The position numbers and the translations under genes are program-made. From positions 1-18,491 of the forward strand of contig CAZZLW010000054.1 of NCBI GenBank assembly GCA_964654605.1: a stretch of DNA of 18,491 nt. Reading direction: 5' to 3'. Every line of letters begins with the position of its first letter. The first letter of the stretch is position 1. Source of the stretch: Raineya sp964654605. GTDB taxonomy: Bacteria > Bacteroidota > Bacteroidia > Cytophagales > Thermonemataceae. The notes under the pieces are model-generated. The model was not told the origin of the DNA. It saw only the letters and a list, made by a program, of their open reading frames with translations, and made no database searches. Shown here piece by piece: positions 1-7,493 of the stretch.

Positions 1-531
1 ATAGTGGATTTGTACGGGCAGTATTATTCAGACATTTTGGAAAATTATGGGTAGGTAAAAGGCTTGCAAGATGATACGCAACAGGCACTTTAGGATATGG
101 CAATTATGGGCAGTTACGAAAGGTTTTTTGCTTTGATAGAAAAGCTACTGCAAAGTCTTTCCAACCGTGATTATATTCGTTTGGATGAGAAACACGTGAA
201 AATGGTGTTTTTAGCCTATCTGATAAATGCAAATATTTTTTGGGTGCAGAGTGAGCGGGAAGTAGCGGGTGGAGGCTATGTAGATATAGAGCTATTTATC
301 CGTCCCAATAACCCCAACACACATCATCAATTTGCCATTGAATTGAAATATTTGAAAAAAGAGCAAGAAAACCTGCTTGGAGACACAATGCAAGAAGCAA
401 AAGAGCAAATTTTGAGTTATTACCAAAAGGATACGCTTTTGCAAAGCAAGAAAATGCTGAATTTGCTGGCAGTGGTAGTAGTGAAGGATAAAGTTTTTTG
501 CGAAAAGGTAGAGCAAAAACATTTTCAGTAA
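1..531 (+). pseudogene. AAA-ATPase-like / PD-(D/E)XK nuclease family protein, 3' remnant with two in-frame stops
   Basis: Reading frame 1 is continuous in character from base 1 to the stop at 529-531 but is interrupted by TAG at 52-54 and at 91-93. The part after the second stop (ATG at 97, 144 residues) resembles the C-terminal nuclease-like domain of the large Bacteroidota AAA-ATPase-like/DUF1703 family. It has the LSNRD stretch (22-26), an RLDEKHVK-type stretch (28-35), a core Asp in GGYVDIEL (D63) and the E-x-K of IELKYLKK (E82, K84), so the PD-(D/E)XK core looks intact. The residues before and between the stops (VDLYGQYYSDILENYG, then VKGLQDDTQQAL) fit the linker before this domain. No frameshift is needed. 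Each TAG is one C-to-T change from CAG (Gln). The ATPase part would lie upstream of the window. Family members are usually 500+ residues and of unproven role. A separately translated C-terminal fragment from 97 is possible. Confidence 0.7.
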
Positions 532-626
532 AGAAACGTTTTACTCACAAAATAAATTAGAAATCAAATTCTCTAAGGCTTGTAAATCATTTTTAATCTT
601 GGTATAAATTCACCCCAAAAACCCTA

Positions 627-1802
627 ATGCTTATGAAATCCCTCTATTTCAAAGAAGAACACAATTTGTTTCGTGATAGTGTAAGAAAATTTTTACAAAA
701 AGAGGTTGTTCCTTTCATCAATACTTGGGAGGAGGAAAGGCGTATCCCCAAAGAAATTTTCAAAAAAATGGGAGAACAAGGCTATTTAGGCTTGAATTTT
801 CCTGCCGAATACGGAGGCGTAGGGGCAGATTTTTGGTATTCGGTGGTTTTTTTAGAAGAAATTGCCAAAGTAGGAGCAGGGGGCTTCCCAACAGCCGTAA
901 GCGTACATCAGTATATGGCTATCAACCATATTTTTAGAGCAGGAAGCGATTTTCTGAAAGAAAAATATCTTGTGCCTGCGATTGCAGGTGAAAAAGTTGC
1001 GGCTTTGGGTATCAGTGAGCCCGGAGCAGGCTCCGATGTGGCATCTATACGCACCAAAGCTGTAAAAGACGGAGATTTTTACGTTATCAATGGTGCTAAA
1101 ACTTTTATTACCAATGGCACTTATGGCGATTTTATTACGCTTGCGGTTTCTACCAATCCTGAAAACAAGGCGGGAGGAATTAGTTTGATAGTAGTGGATT
1201 TGGAGAGCGAAGGCATTACACGCACCAAACTCAAAAAAATGGGTTGGCATAGTTCCGATACTGCTGAAATTAGCTTTGATAATGTACGCGTACCCAAAGA
1301 AAATTTGGTAGGTGTTGAAAATTTTGGCTTTTACTACATAATGGAGAGTTTTCAGTTGGAGCGTTTGGTGGCGGGTATTATGGCGGTGGCGAGCTCAAAA
1401 TGGATTTTGGAGGAAACTATACGCTATATGCACGAAAGAGAGGCTTTTGGCAGAAAGATAGCTAAATATCAAACCCTTCGTCATACGATTGCAGATTTAG
1501 CTACCGAGCTATACGCCGCCGAGCAAATGGTATATCATACTTGTTGGCTACAAAATGAAGGCGAGGTGGCTGTCAAGGAGTGTTCTATGGTAAAACTGCA
1601 TTGTTCGGAACTTGCTAATAAAGTAGTTGATAGATGTTTGCAAGTTTTTGGAGGCTATGGCTATATGGAAGATTATTTGGTTTGCCGAGCTTATCGTGAT
1701 GCTCGTGTGGGTACTATCGCGGGTGGAACTTCCGAGATTATGCGGGAAATTATTGCCAAAATGATGATTGATGATGTAGAATACAAGCCTGTTTATTCCT
1801 AA
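627..1802 (+). CDS. acyl-CoA dehydrogenase (long-chain-type active site)
   Basis: A 391-residue FAD-dependent acyl-CoA dehydrogenase, full length for the family, which makes the trans-2-enoyl-CoA and passes electrons to ETF in the cytoplasm. The N-terminal helical domain (about 8-120) is followed by the flavin/substrate signature GISEPGAGSDVAS (128-140) and ITNGTYGDF. The C-terminal helical domain carries REAFGRKI (271-278) and the second signature VFGGYGYMEDY (340-350). The usual short/medium-chain catalytic Glu position near the C-terminus (YEGT) reads AGGT here. Instead there is a Glu pair in LEET (262-263), where long-chain enzymes keep their base, so I infer a long-chain-type active site; the true substrate is unknown. 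The start could be 627 or the in-frame ATG at 633 (MKSLYF). No convincing promoter was seen in 532-626, and no redox partner or other beta-oxidation gene is adjacent. Confidence 0.93.
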   Translation: MLMKSLYFKEEHNLFRDSVRKFLQKEVVPFINTWEEERRIPKEIFKKMGEQGYLGLNFPAEYGGVGADFWYSVVFLEEIAKVGAGGFPTAVSVHQYMAINHIFRAGSDFLKEKYLVPAIAGEKVAALGISEPGAGSDVASIRTKAVKDGDFYVINGAKTFITNGTYGDFITLAVSTNPENKAGGISLIVVDLESEGITRTKLKKMGWHSSDTAEISFDNVRVPKENLVGVENFGFYYIMESFQLERLVAGIMAVASSKWILEETIRYMHEREAFGRKIAKYQTLRHTIADLATELYAAEQMVYHTCWLQNEGEVAVKECSMVKLHCSELANKVVDRCLQVFGGYGYMEDYLVCRAYRDARVGTIAGGTSEIMREIIAKMMIDDVEYKPVYS

Positions 1803-1812
1803 AAAATGCAAG

Positions 1813-1839
1813 AAGGAAGGTAACAGGGTTGCCTTCCTT
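1813..1839. terminator. hairpin between convergent genes
   Basis: A 12-bp stem (1813-1824 with 1828-1839, one G-T wobble, 3-nt loop) lies just after the acyl-CoA dehydrogenase stop. There is no T-run on the plus side. Read on the minus strand, six Ts follow about five bases after the stem, so it may serve the convergent minus-strand gene. Confidence 0.4.
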
Positions 1840-1877
1840 ACTCCAAGAGTTTTACACCTAAGTTTTTGATAGCAAGG

Positions 1878-1907
1878 TTTGAATAAAGGTTTTATTCAAA
1901 TCTTTTT
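1878..1907 (+). terminator. rho-independent-type terminator of the acyl-CoA dehydrogenase gene
   Basis: A perfect 10-bp inverted repeat TTTGAATAAA/TTTATTCAAA (1878-1887 and 1891-1900, loop GGT) is followed by TCTTTTT. The stem is AT-rich, so it is weaker than a typical terminator. It is correctly placed about 75 bp after the stop of the upstream plus-strand gene. Confidence 0.55.
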
Positions 1908-1969
1908 GACAAATCTATATGAAAGTCAAGTCTGAATGAATGACAAAAGTCAGATTTTGCAATGATTTT

Positions 1970-4900
1970 TTACTTCATTACTTGCACCCAACCTTTGCAA
2001 ATAGCACCCGAAGGGGCTTCAAATTGATAGTAATACAGCCCGGCGACTATTTCTTTTTGTGTTCCCCATTCATTCTGATAGTTATCGGTTTTGTAAATGG
2101 GTTTGCCCCACCTATTCCAAATGGTGAGTTTTGCTCCTTTTTCCTCTATAACAAAAGTATCGTTGATGCCATCTCCATTAGGGGTTATGGTATTGGGTGG
2201 AATACGTAAAGAAGGAACTTCAAATTCCTTTTGCACAACTTTTTGGCATTTTCGGCTGGCATACGATAGGGTAACGGTGTAATTTTGCCCTTGCTCATCA
2301 TTTTGGTTAGGGAAAGTATAAAGCGGTGGTTCAATACCTTGTAAAACCACACCATTGCTCAAAGTCCAAGTAACTCTATCATCAGTTACATCTAAAAGCA
2401 AGCTATCAGGTACAATAAGCCTAAATTTTACACTATACGGCGAAAAACAATCTTTTACCAAACGAACCTCATAATCTAACTCGGGAAGTTTATCTACTTT
2501 GATAACGATTTTGCGTTGAGCAGTACAGCTATCATTTTGAAGCGTAAGCGTGTAGGTAATATCCTCCAAAGGGGTAGCAATGGGATTGGGGATATTAGGA
2601 TTATTGAGGTAAGTGGGTGGCGTCCATTGATAGCTTATCGCACCGCTTGCCGATAACTGGACACTAGAACCTTGACAAATCGAAAGGCTATCGGTAACAA
2701 TAAAGCCGGGAATGGTAATATCATATTTCTGCTCTACTACCAAAGGCGATTTGCAAGAAGAGTTGTTGAAAATGGTAAGACGAACGGTGTAAATTCCTCC
2801 TTTTGTAAAATCAAAAAAGAAATCACGTTGAGTATTTTGAGAGAAAATTAGATTTCCATTTTCATCAAAAATTTGCCATAAAAAACTTTGAGCTCCTACG
2901 GAAAGATTTTTGAAAAAAAGCCTATCTACACATACTACGCTATCTCTTTTGATAACCGCAAAGCCATTTTTGGGGTCTTGTGCCTGAAAATCTGCCGCAA
3001 TATCAAAGGCAATCTTAAAAGCCGCATTGTTGCAGTTACTACTACCATTGCTCCTTGCCCAAGCTCCTTGGGTAGTAGGAAAGCCATTGGTGCCGCGGCA
3101 AGAAGCACAAACTACGTGATAAATGGTGCCGTCTTTAGAAAAACGACTGGTGCCGCCATCTACGTGGTCGCCGTTTTCATCACTTGAATTTTCACCAAAG
3201 AAAGTTGCGTAAATAATTCCTTGCATATCTTTCCGATACACTGCTAAATAAAAATCACTGCCATTTACACTATTTCGGCGGAAAGCATCGGGAGTAGTGG
3301 GCATATTGCGAACATCACTACCGTCGTTGTTTCCCCCAGAGGCTCTGTTGGTATTACCACCCCAGCCTGCAATGTAGATGTTTCCACAATTATTTTCAGT
3401 AACTACCATAAAAGCCGTAGGTGAAATATCAGGATTGCCGTCGCCTGCCCCTATACGCGTACTCCAAAGCGAAGTTGCAAGATTAGCGTCAATTTTATGA
3501 ATAAACTGACCGCTGTTGGGGTTATTATACACACCTGCACTTACGGGATAATTGCCAAAAGTTTGCCCAAAAGCATATACATTTTGCTCAGCATCTAAAT
3601 CTATCAGAAATACCATATCTGCCGCAGTAGTACCCAAGTAAGTAGCCTGTAAAAGCGTACCTGTGGGCGAAAATTTCGCTATAAATCCGTCATCATTGCC
3701 GCGAGCAGTAGCGTGCATACCGCCTGTGGTAGCAGGGAAATTGTTGCTTGTAGTACCACCGCCTACATATACTTCGCCTGTGGTATTGGTTTTGATAGAA
3801 AGTGCGAAATCAAGTCCGCTACCACCCAAATAAGTTCCCCAAAGGAAATTCAGGTTTTCGTCCATTTTTACTACCAATCCGTCTTGCGAGCCTTGCAGAG
3901 AGCCAGAAATACCTGAAATGCTATTGGAACGTGTTGTAGAGGCAATATACACGTTTTTGTTTTCATCAGTGTAAATATCACCTCGCAATTCATCGCCGTA
4001 ATTATGGATAAAAGTGGTTGCAATATCACGAGGTTTGATACCGTCGTTGCCTGTACCTCCTATCAGGCGAGAGCGATTGAGAGAGCCGTTAGGATTGATT
4101 TTCATTACAAAAATATCGCTTCCATTCGCATATTCATTGCCCAAAAGATTTACACTACTGCCTCCTATGAAAGTTGAACCCATTGTTATAGGAAAATTGG
4201 TAGAAGAAGTAGTGCCTAAAATCAGCAGTCGGTTGTCTCTATCCACCACCAAGCTATGTGCTACTTCTGAGCTATTGCCACCAATGAAAATAAGTTGTTC
4301 TAAAATAGTTCCTGTGGCATTGTAACGAAAAACTGCAATATCACTTCTTAAATCTTGGTCATTCAAACCTCCTGAACCAATCTTGATAGCCCCTGTAAAG
4401 CGTGGAAAATCAGTGCCATACGTTGTACCTGCCGAATAGAGTTTGCCGTTGTTATCAAAAGTAGCGGTATTGCCCCAATTATCAGAACGCCCTCCCGAAT
4501 AGGTTGAAAAAATAAGCTCGGGGTCTATGATAAGAGGATAATCTCTATGGTAGCCTTTGGGAAAATAAAAACTCACAATATTTTTTTTCAAAGCAAATTC
4601 CGTAGGGACTTCCACTTTTTTGCCCTCAATGATTTGATAGCTATAAGGTTTTTTTTCATACACACTGCCTACCGAAGTTTTAATTTCTAAAGAGCCATCT
4701 GGCAAGATTTCAACCGCATCAGCAAATTTGATGTGCATCTGAATTTTGCGGGCATCGGCTTGTGGCTTGACAATAAACTCATATTTCAGGTTTTCGCCTT
4801 TACTAAAAATTCGGTAGTCAATGTTTTTGTAAAGGTTGTGGTAGTAAAGTTCTTGGTAGCTTTTTACATCTGTTGCCCATTTTTTGGGATTATTGCCTTT

Positions 4901-5266
4901 GTAGAAAAAGTAACTTTCAGCATTACTGCGGCGGGCTTCTATGCGTGTGTGGGGGTTGGCTTTTAGGAAATCCACCACAAAACTATGAGCAGAAATACCA
5001 TTTTGGGCTTCTTGTGGGTGAAGTTCAGGGTGTTTGCGATAAAAGAGTGCTTTGCCGTCGTAAAAGCTATATTGCAGGGCATTGGCATAAACAAACAGAT
5101 AGCCATTATTGAGTTCGGCTCGGTAGCGAACTGTATCTTCCCACTGATGTTTGTTTTCTACAAAACGAATGGCGTTATCTATATTCAAAGCTGTTTGCTT
5201 AAAATTTTGAGCCAAAAGAGCTTGCAAAGCACTTAAACACAACGCAAGTAGCAGTCTGAATTTCAT
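1970..5266 (-). CDS. large secreted beta-propeller/PKD protein with T9SS gliding-type C-terminal sorting domain
   Basis: A 1098-residue exported protein. The frame is open 30 codons further upstream, but the ATG at 5266 starts a clean signal peptide (MKFRLLLALCLSALQALLA, cut before Gln20) and sits behind a good promoter, so that start is chosen. After the signal comes a RFVENKHQW stretch typical of the N-terminal domain found on such proteins (DUF7948-like). A long run of SBBP-type propeller repeats follows, with recurring motifs such as STYSGG, GTYLGGSGLDFA and YIAGWGG. Then come a PKD-like domain (VCVDRLFFKN ... GGIYTVRLTI) and an Ig-like stretch. The last 72 residues (ITPNGDGINDTF ... NRWGKPIY ... 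GLYYYQFEA) are the gliding-motility-associated/type B sorting domain recognised by the type IX system. It is therefore predicted to reach the cell surface or medium; adhesin-like use is inference. The 3' end is convergent with the acyl-CoA dehydrogenase gene. Confidence 0.9.
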   Translation of the reverse strand: MKFRLLLALCLSALQALLAQNFKQTALNIDNAIRFVENKHQWEDTVRYRAELNNGYLFVYANALQYSFYDGKALFYRKHPELHPQEAQNGISAHSFVVDFLKANPHTRIEARRSNAESYFFYKGNNPKKWATDVKSYQELYYHNLYKNIDYRIFSKGENLKYEFIVKPQADARKIQMHIKFADAVEILPDGSLEIKTSVGSVYEKKPYSYQIIEGKKVEVPTEFALKKNIVSFYFPKGYHRDYPLIIDPELIFSTYSGGRSDNWGNTATFDNNGKLYSAGTTYGTDFPRFTGAIKIGSGGLNDQDLRSDIAVFRYNATGTILEQLIFIGGNSSEVAHSLVVDRDNRLLILGTTSSTNFPITMGSTFIGGSSVNLLGNEYANGSDIFVMKINPNGSLNRSRLIGGTGNDGIKPRDIATTFIHNYGDELRGDIYTDENKNVYIASTTRSNSISGISGSLQGSQDGLVVKMDENLNFLWGTYLGGSGLDFALSIKTNTTGEVYVGGGTTSNNFPATTGGMHATARGNDDGFIAKFSPTGTLLQATYLGTTAADMVFLIDLDAEQNVYAFGQTFGNYPVSAGVYNNPNSGQFIHKIDANLATSLWSTRIGAGDGNPDISPTAFMVVTENNCGNIYIAGWGGNTNRASGGNNDGSDVRNMPTTPDAFRRNSVNGSDFYLAVYRKDMQGIIYATFFGENSSDENGDHVDGGTSRFSKDGTIYHVVCASCRGTNGFPTTQGAWARSNGSSNCNNAAFKIAFDIAADFQAQDPKNGFAVIKRDSVVCVDRLFFKNLSVGAQSFLWQIFDENGNLIFSQNTQRDFFFDFTKGGIYTVRLTIFNNSSCKSPLVVEQKYDITIPGFIVTDSLSICQGSSVQLSASGAISYQWTPPTYLNNPNIPNPIATPLEDITYTLTLQNDSCTAQRKIVIKVDKLPELDYEVRLVKDCFSPYSVKFRLIVPDSLLLDVTDDRVTWTLSNGVVLQGIEPPLYTFPNQNDEQGQNYTVTLSYASRKCQKVVQKEFEVPSLRIPPNTITPNGDGINDTFVIEEKGAKLTIWNRWGKPIYKTDNYQNEWGTQKEIVAGLYYYQFEAPSGAICKGWVQVMK

Positions 5267-5285
5267 TGTTTTGAGGTTTATTCTA

Positions 5286-5316
5286 CAAATGTAAGAAAAA
5301 GCAAAAATCAAGCCAA
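5286..5316 (-). promoter_or_regulatory. promoter of the T9SS-exported protein gene
   Basis: Read on the minus strand, TTG (5316-5314), a 20-nt spacer, then TACATTTG (5293-5286) matches the Bacteroidota -33/-7 pattern TTTG...TAnnTTTG. The -7 box is exact and the -33 box partial. It lies about 20 nt upstream of the ATG at 5266 and supports that start. Confidence 0.5.
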
Positions 5317-5456
5317 GACAATTGCTGTTTTCTTTTAGTATTGTATCCCAACTCAATCAGTTTTCTGAACCTTCCTTATTTACGTTCCAACAAAGCAATA
5401 AATTAAACTTTACAAATCTTGAAAATTGGTATACCTCAAAAAAATTCAAAAAAATC

Positions 5457-5487
5457 TTTGAATATTCATAAAAGTTTCTTAACTTTG
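5457..5487 (+). promoter_or_regulatory. consensus Bacteroidota promoter (P1) of a short untranslated unit
   Basis: TTTG (5457-5460), 19-nt spacer, TAACTTTG (5480-5487): a full match to TTTG-N19-TAnnTTTG. Expected transcription start is near 5492-5495. A strong terminator follows within about 60 nt and no ORF lies between, so the product should be a short RNA or an attenuated leader for the OmpA-domain lipoprotein gene. Confidence 0.6.
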
Positions 5488-5492
5488 AGGTA

Positions 5493-5549
5493 ATCATAGC
5501 TGGTTGAAGGATAAAAGACCTGTTGCACTTTGTGGCAGGTCTTTTTTTT
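5493..5549 (+). ncRNA. candidate small RNA (~57 nt) or attenuator leader
   Basis: This stretch is bounded by the exact consensus promoter at 5457-5487 and a strong hairpin plus eight Ts ending at 5549. The predicted RNA has about 20 unpaired nucleotides (containing TAGCTGGTTGAAGG) followed by the terminator stem-loop, a layout common to small regulatory RNAs. There is no room for a meaningful ORF. Because the OmpA lipoprotein gene has its own promoter further down (5588-5617), the unit does not need to be that gene's leader, although readthrough could feed it. I do not recognise it as a known RNA family. Its ends are inferred, not observed. Confidence 0.4.
5513..5549 (+). terminator. strong rho-independent terminator in the 5267-5640 gap
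   Basis: A 10-bp stem AAAAGACCTG/CAGGTCTTTT (5513-5522 and 5536-5545) has a 13-nt loop; eight consecutive Ts run from 5542 to 5549. No plus-strand protein gene lies upstream of it back to the acyl-CoA dehydrogenase at 1802, so it must end the short unit that starts at the promoter just before it. Confidence 0.72.
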
Positions 5550-5587
5550 GCAAACATTTTTGGAATTATGGCAGTTATATGCGTAAG

Positions 5588-5617
5588 TTTGTGTCAAATT
5601 TTTAATAAATATCTTTG
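5588..5617 (+). promoter_or_regulatory. promoter (P2) of the OmpA-domain lipoprotein gene
   Basis: TTTG (5588-5591), 18-nt spacer, TATCTTTG (5610-5617): a full match to the Bacteroidota consensus. Expected start near 5623 gives a leader of under 20 nt before the ATG at 5641. Confidence 0.62.
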
Positions 5618-5640
5618 TTCAACCTCAAAATCATAGCGTT

Positions 5641-6501
5641 ATGATACGATTAGTATTTTTTTTGCTGGCTCCCGTAGTTTTTTTTGCTTGCGTGCCTAAG
5701 AAGAAACTCAAAGAGTTGGAGGCAAAATATGCAAGTTTAGAAAAGCTCAACAAAGATTATGCTACTGACTTGGCTTCAACCAAAACGGCTCTGAATGCTT
5801 GCAACAACGATAAAGCAAGATTAGAAAGTGAAGTAAAGGAACTAAAAGAAATGAACGCCAAGCTCATTCGTCAAGTAACCGAAATGTCTACACTTTCTTC
5901 TGAACAGGCTAAAAATTTGCAAGTTTCTTTGGAGCAAATGAAAGAAAAAGATTTGCAAATCAAAACTTTGAACGAAGCTATCAACAAGCGTGATTCAATG
6001 ACGATAGCTTTAGTTACACAACTCAAACGTGCCGTAGGTACAGATAACCAAGATATTGAAGTGAATGTAGAAAAAGCAGTGGTAATGATTAGCATTTCTG
6101 AAAAACTATTATTTAGGACAGGAAGCTACGAAATTCGTACCGATAACCCTCAAACACTTCGTCAGATAGAAGCTATTGCCGCCGTACTCAAAGACCGCCC
6201 CACTTTTGATGTTCTCATTGAAGGACACACTGATAACGTTCCTTTCAAAAGAAAGGGCGATATCTATGATAATTTGGATTTGAGCGTAAAAAGAGCCACT
6301 TCTCTTGCTCGTTTGCTATATCAGCGTATGGGTGTAAATCCTGCACGTCTTATTCCTGCGGGTAGAGGCGAGTTTGTGCCTTTGGTGGCTAATGATAATG
6401 ATGAAAATCGTGCTAAAAACCGCCGTATCCGTGTGGTAGTTATGCCTAAAATTGAAGAGTTTTATGGTATGATTGAACAAGGTATGAAAGGTGGTAAATA
6501 G
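5641..6501 (+). CDS. OmpA-domain outer-membrane lipoprotein with long coiled coil
   Basis: A 286-residue envelope protein. A short signal peptide ends in a lipobox-like VFFAC with Cys17 as the predicted lipidated residue. Residues about 20-125 are Lys/Glu/Leu-rich and predicted as coiled coil. Residues about 140-270 form an OmpA/MotB-type peptidoglycan-binding domain: IEGHTDNVPF (193-202, D198), an LSVKRATSLARLL helix (214-226) and NRAKNRRI (256-263, R261). The Asp and Arg that bind diaminopimelate in this family are present. It probably tethers the outer membrane to the wall, with the coiled coil spanning the periplasm. It has its own promoter and a strong terminator, so it appears monocistronic. 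A specific role, such as a gliding or T9SS accessory, cannot be told from sequence alone. Confidence 0.9.
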   Translation: MIRLVFFLLAPVVFFACVPKKKLKELEAKYASLEKLNKDYATDLASTKTALNACNNDKARLESEVKELKEMNAKLIRQVTEMSTLSSEQAKNLQVSLEQMKEKDLQIKTLNEAINKRDSMTIALVTQLKRAVGTDNQDIEVNVEKAVVMISISEKLLFRTGSYEIRTDNPQTLRQIEAIAAVLKDRPTFDVLIEGHTDNVPFKRKGDIYDNLDLSVKRATSLARLLYQRMGVNPARLIPAGRGEFVPLVANDNDENRAKNRRIRVVVMPKIEEFYGMIEQGMKGGK

Positions 6502-6542
6502 CAAGATACCTTGTTTTGTAATTAAAATTTTGTTATCTATGC

Positions 6543-6578
6543 GGCAACACTACTTTTTAGTAGTGTTGCCATTTTTTT
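6543..6578 (+). terminator. rho-independent terminator of the OmpA-domain lipoprotein gene
   Basis: A perfect 12-bp stem GGCAACACTACT/AGTAGTGTTGCC (6543-6554 and 6559-6570), 4-nt loop, then A and seven Ts. It lies 41 bp after the stop codon and is the cleanest terminator in the window. Confidence 0.85.
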
Positions 6579-6614
6579 AATTTCTGAAAAATCAAAAAAA
6601 TCTTGACAGAATTT

Positions 6615-7388
6615 ATGCAATTTATTCAATATTACAGCCAGGAGCGTATAGCCTACATTACGCTCAATCGTCCTGATAAACGTAATGCCCTCAATGAGCA
6701 AGTCGTTCAAGAGCTCAAAGATGCTTTTAGAAAAGCAGAAAAAGACGAAAACACCAAAGTAATTGTACTGCGTGCCGAGGGCAAAGTTTTTTGTGCAGGT
6801 GCCGATTTGGAATACTTGCAAACTTTGCAGAAAAATACTTACGAGCAAAATCTTGCAGATTCTTCTCATCTGAAAGAACTTTTTGAACTGATTTACACGC
6901 ACCCCAAAGTAGTCATTGCTCAAATTCACGGACACGCCATTGCAGGAGGGGCAGGGCTTGCTACGGTTTGCGATTTCTCTTTTGCCGTTCCCGAAGCTCA
7001 ATTTGGCTATACAGAAGTGAAAATAGGCTTTATTCCTGCAATTGTATCGGTATTTTTATTGCGTAAAATAGGAGAGGGCAGAGCCAAAGAGTTATTGCTT
7101 TCAGGAGATTTAATTACTGCTCAAAAAGCCTTTGAATATGGTTTAATCAATGAAATTGTACCTGCTGAAAATTTAGAAAAGAGGGTACGAGAGTTTGCTT
7201 TGCATCTTTGCAAAAGTAATTCGGCAATGAGTATGCAAGTTACGAAAAGTATGATAGCCCAGTTGCCTACAATGGCTATTACAGAAGCTCTCAATTTTGC
7301 CGCCCAGCAAAATGCTCTTGCTCGTCAAACCGCTGATTGCAAAAAAGGAATAGCCTCTTTTTTAGAAAAAAAACCTTTGGAATGGTAA
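6615..7388 (+). CDS. enoyl-CoA hydratase/isomerase family protein
   Basis: A 257-residue crotonase-fold enzyme, normal length. ATG at 6615 is preferred; an in-frame TTG four codons earlier is unlikely. Family marks are ITLNRPDKRNALN near the start, the CAGADL oxyanion-hole segment and HGHAIAGGAGLATVCD. The FGYTEVKIGFIPA segment carries the Glu equivalent to Glu164 of rat mitochondrial hydratase. The position equivalent to Glu144 is Gly (GGAGLAT rather than GGCELAM), so only one of the two classic hydratase glutamates is seen. Simple enoyl-CoA hydration is thus uncertain. Isomerase-type chemistry or a methylglutaconyl-CoA-type hydratase, as similar Bacteroidota proteins are often labelled, are alternatives. 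It acts in the cytoplasm, probably in fatty-acid or branched-chain amino-acid breakdown. It stands alone between a terminator and a convergent gene, and no clear promoter was seen in the short gap before it. Confidence 0.88.
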   Translation: MQFIQYYSQERIAYITLNRPDKRNALNEQVVQELKDAFRKAEKDENTKVIVLRAEGKVFCAGADLEYLQTLQKNTYEQNLADSSHLKELFELIYTHPKVVIAQIHGHAIAGGAGLATVCDFSFAVPEAQFGYTEVKIGFIPAIVSVFLLRKIGEGRAKELLLSGDLITAQKAFEYGLINEIVPAENLEKRVREFALHLCKSNSAMSMQVTKSMIAQLPTMAITEALNFAAQQNALARQTADCKKGIASFLEKKPLEW

Positions 7389-7416
7389 AATCTTGGGATT
7401 GATAGCAGAAACGAGA

Positions 7417-7476
7417 AAAAGCAAGTAAGATTTTGAGTGTAGAAAAATTCAGTACAACAAAATGATACTTGCTTTT
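7417..7476. terminator. long imperfect hairpin between convergent genes, probable bidirectional terminator
   Basis: AAAAGCAAGTA (7417-7427) pairs perfectly with TACTTGCTTTT (7466-7476). Inside it, ATTTTG (7430-7435) pairs with CAAAAT (7458-7463) and three more pairs close a 13-nt loop. About 20 bp are paired in total. It sits between the stops of convergent genes, and the stem's own A/T ends would give U-rich 3' ends in both directions. Confidence 0.5.
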
Positions 7477-7493
7477 GCTCTCAACTGAATAAA

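Noticed and set aside
532..626. Promoter for the acyl-CoA dehydrogenase (TAATCTTG near 610 nt region)
   Set aside because: One mismatch in the -7 box and no -33 box at 17-23 nt; not better than chance in this AT-rich gap.
5267..5356. 30-codon N-terminal extension of the T9SS-exported protein
   Set aside because: It covers the promoter at 5286-5316 and would bury the signal peptide inside the protein.
5357..5557. 66-residue minus-strand ORF in the gap between the T9SS gene and the OmpA gene
   Set aside because: It runs antisense through a promoter and a terminator, its composition is low-complexity and no domain or start signal is seen.
5502..5624. Pairing of the candidate small RNA (GGTTGAA) with the OmpA lipoprotein leader (TTCAACC)
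   Set aside because: Only seven pairs, and the leader site is probably upstream of or at the transcription start, so it may not be in the message.
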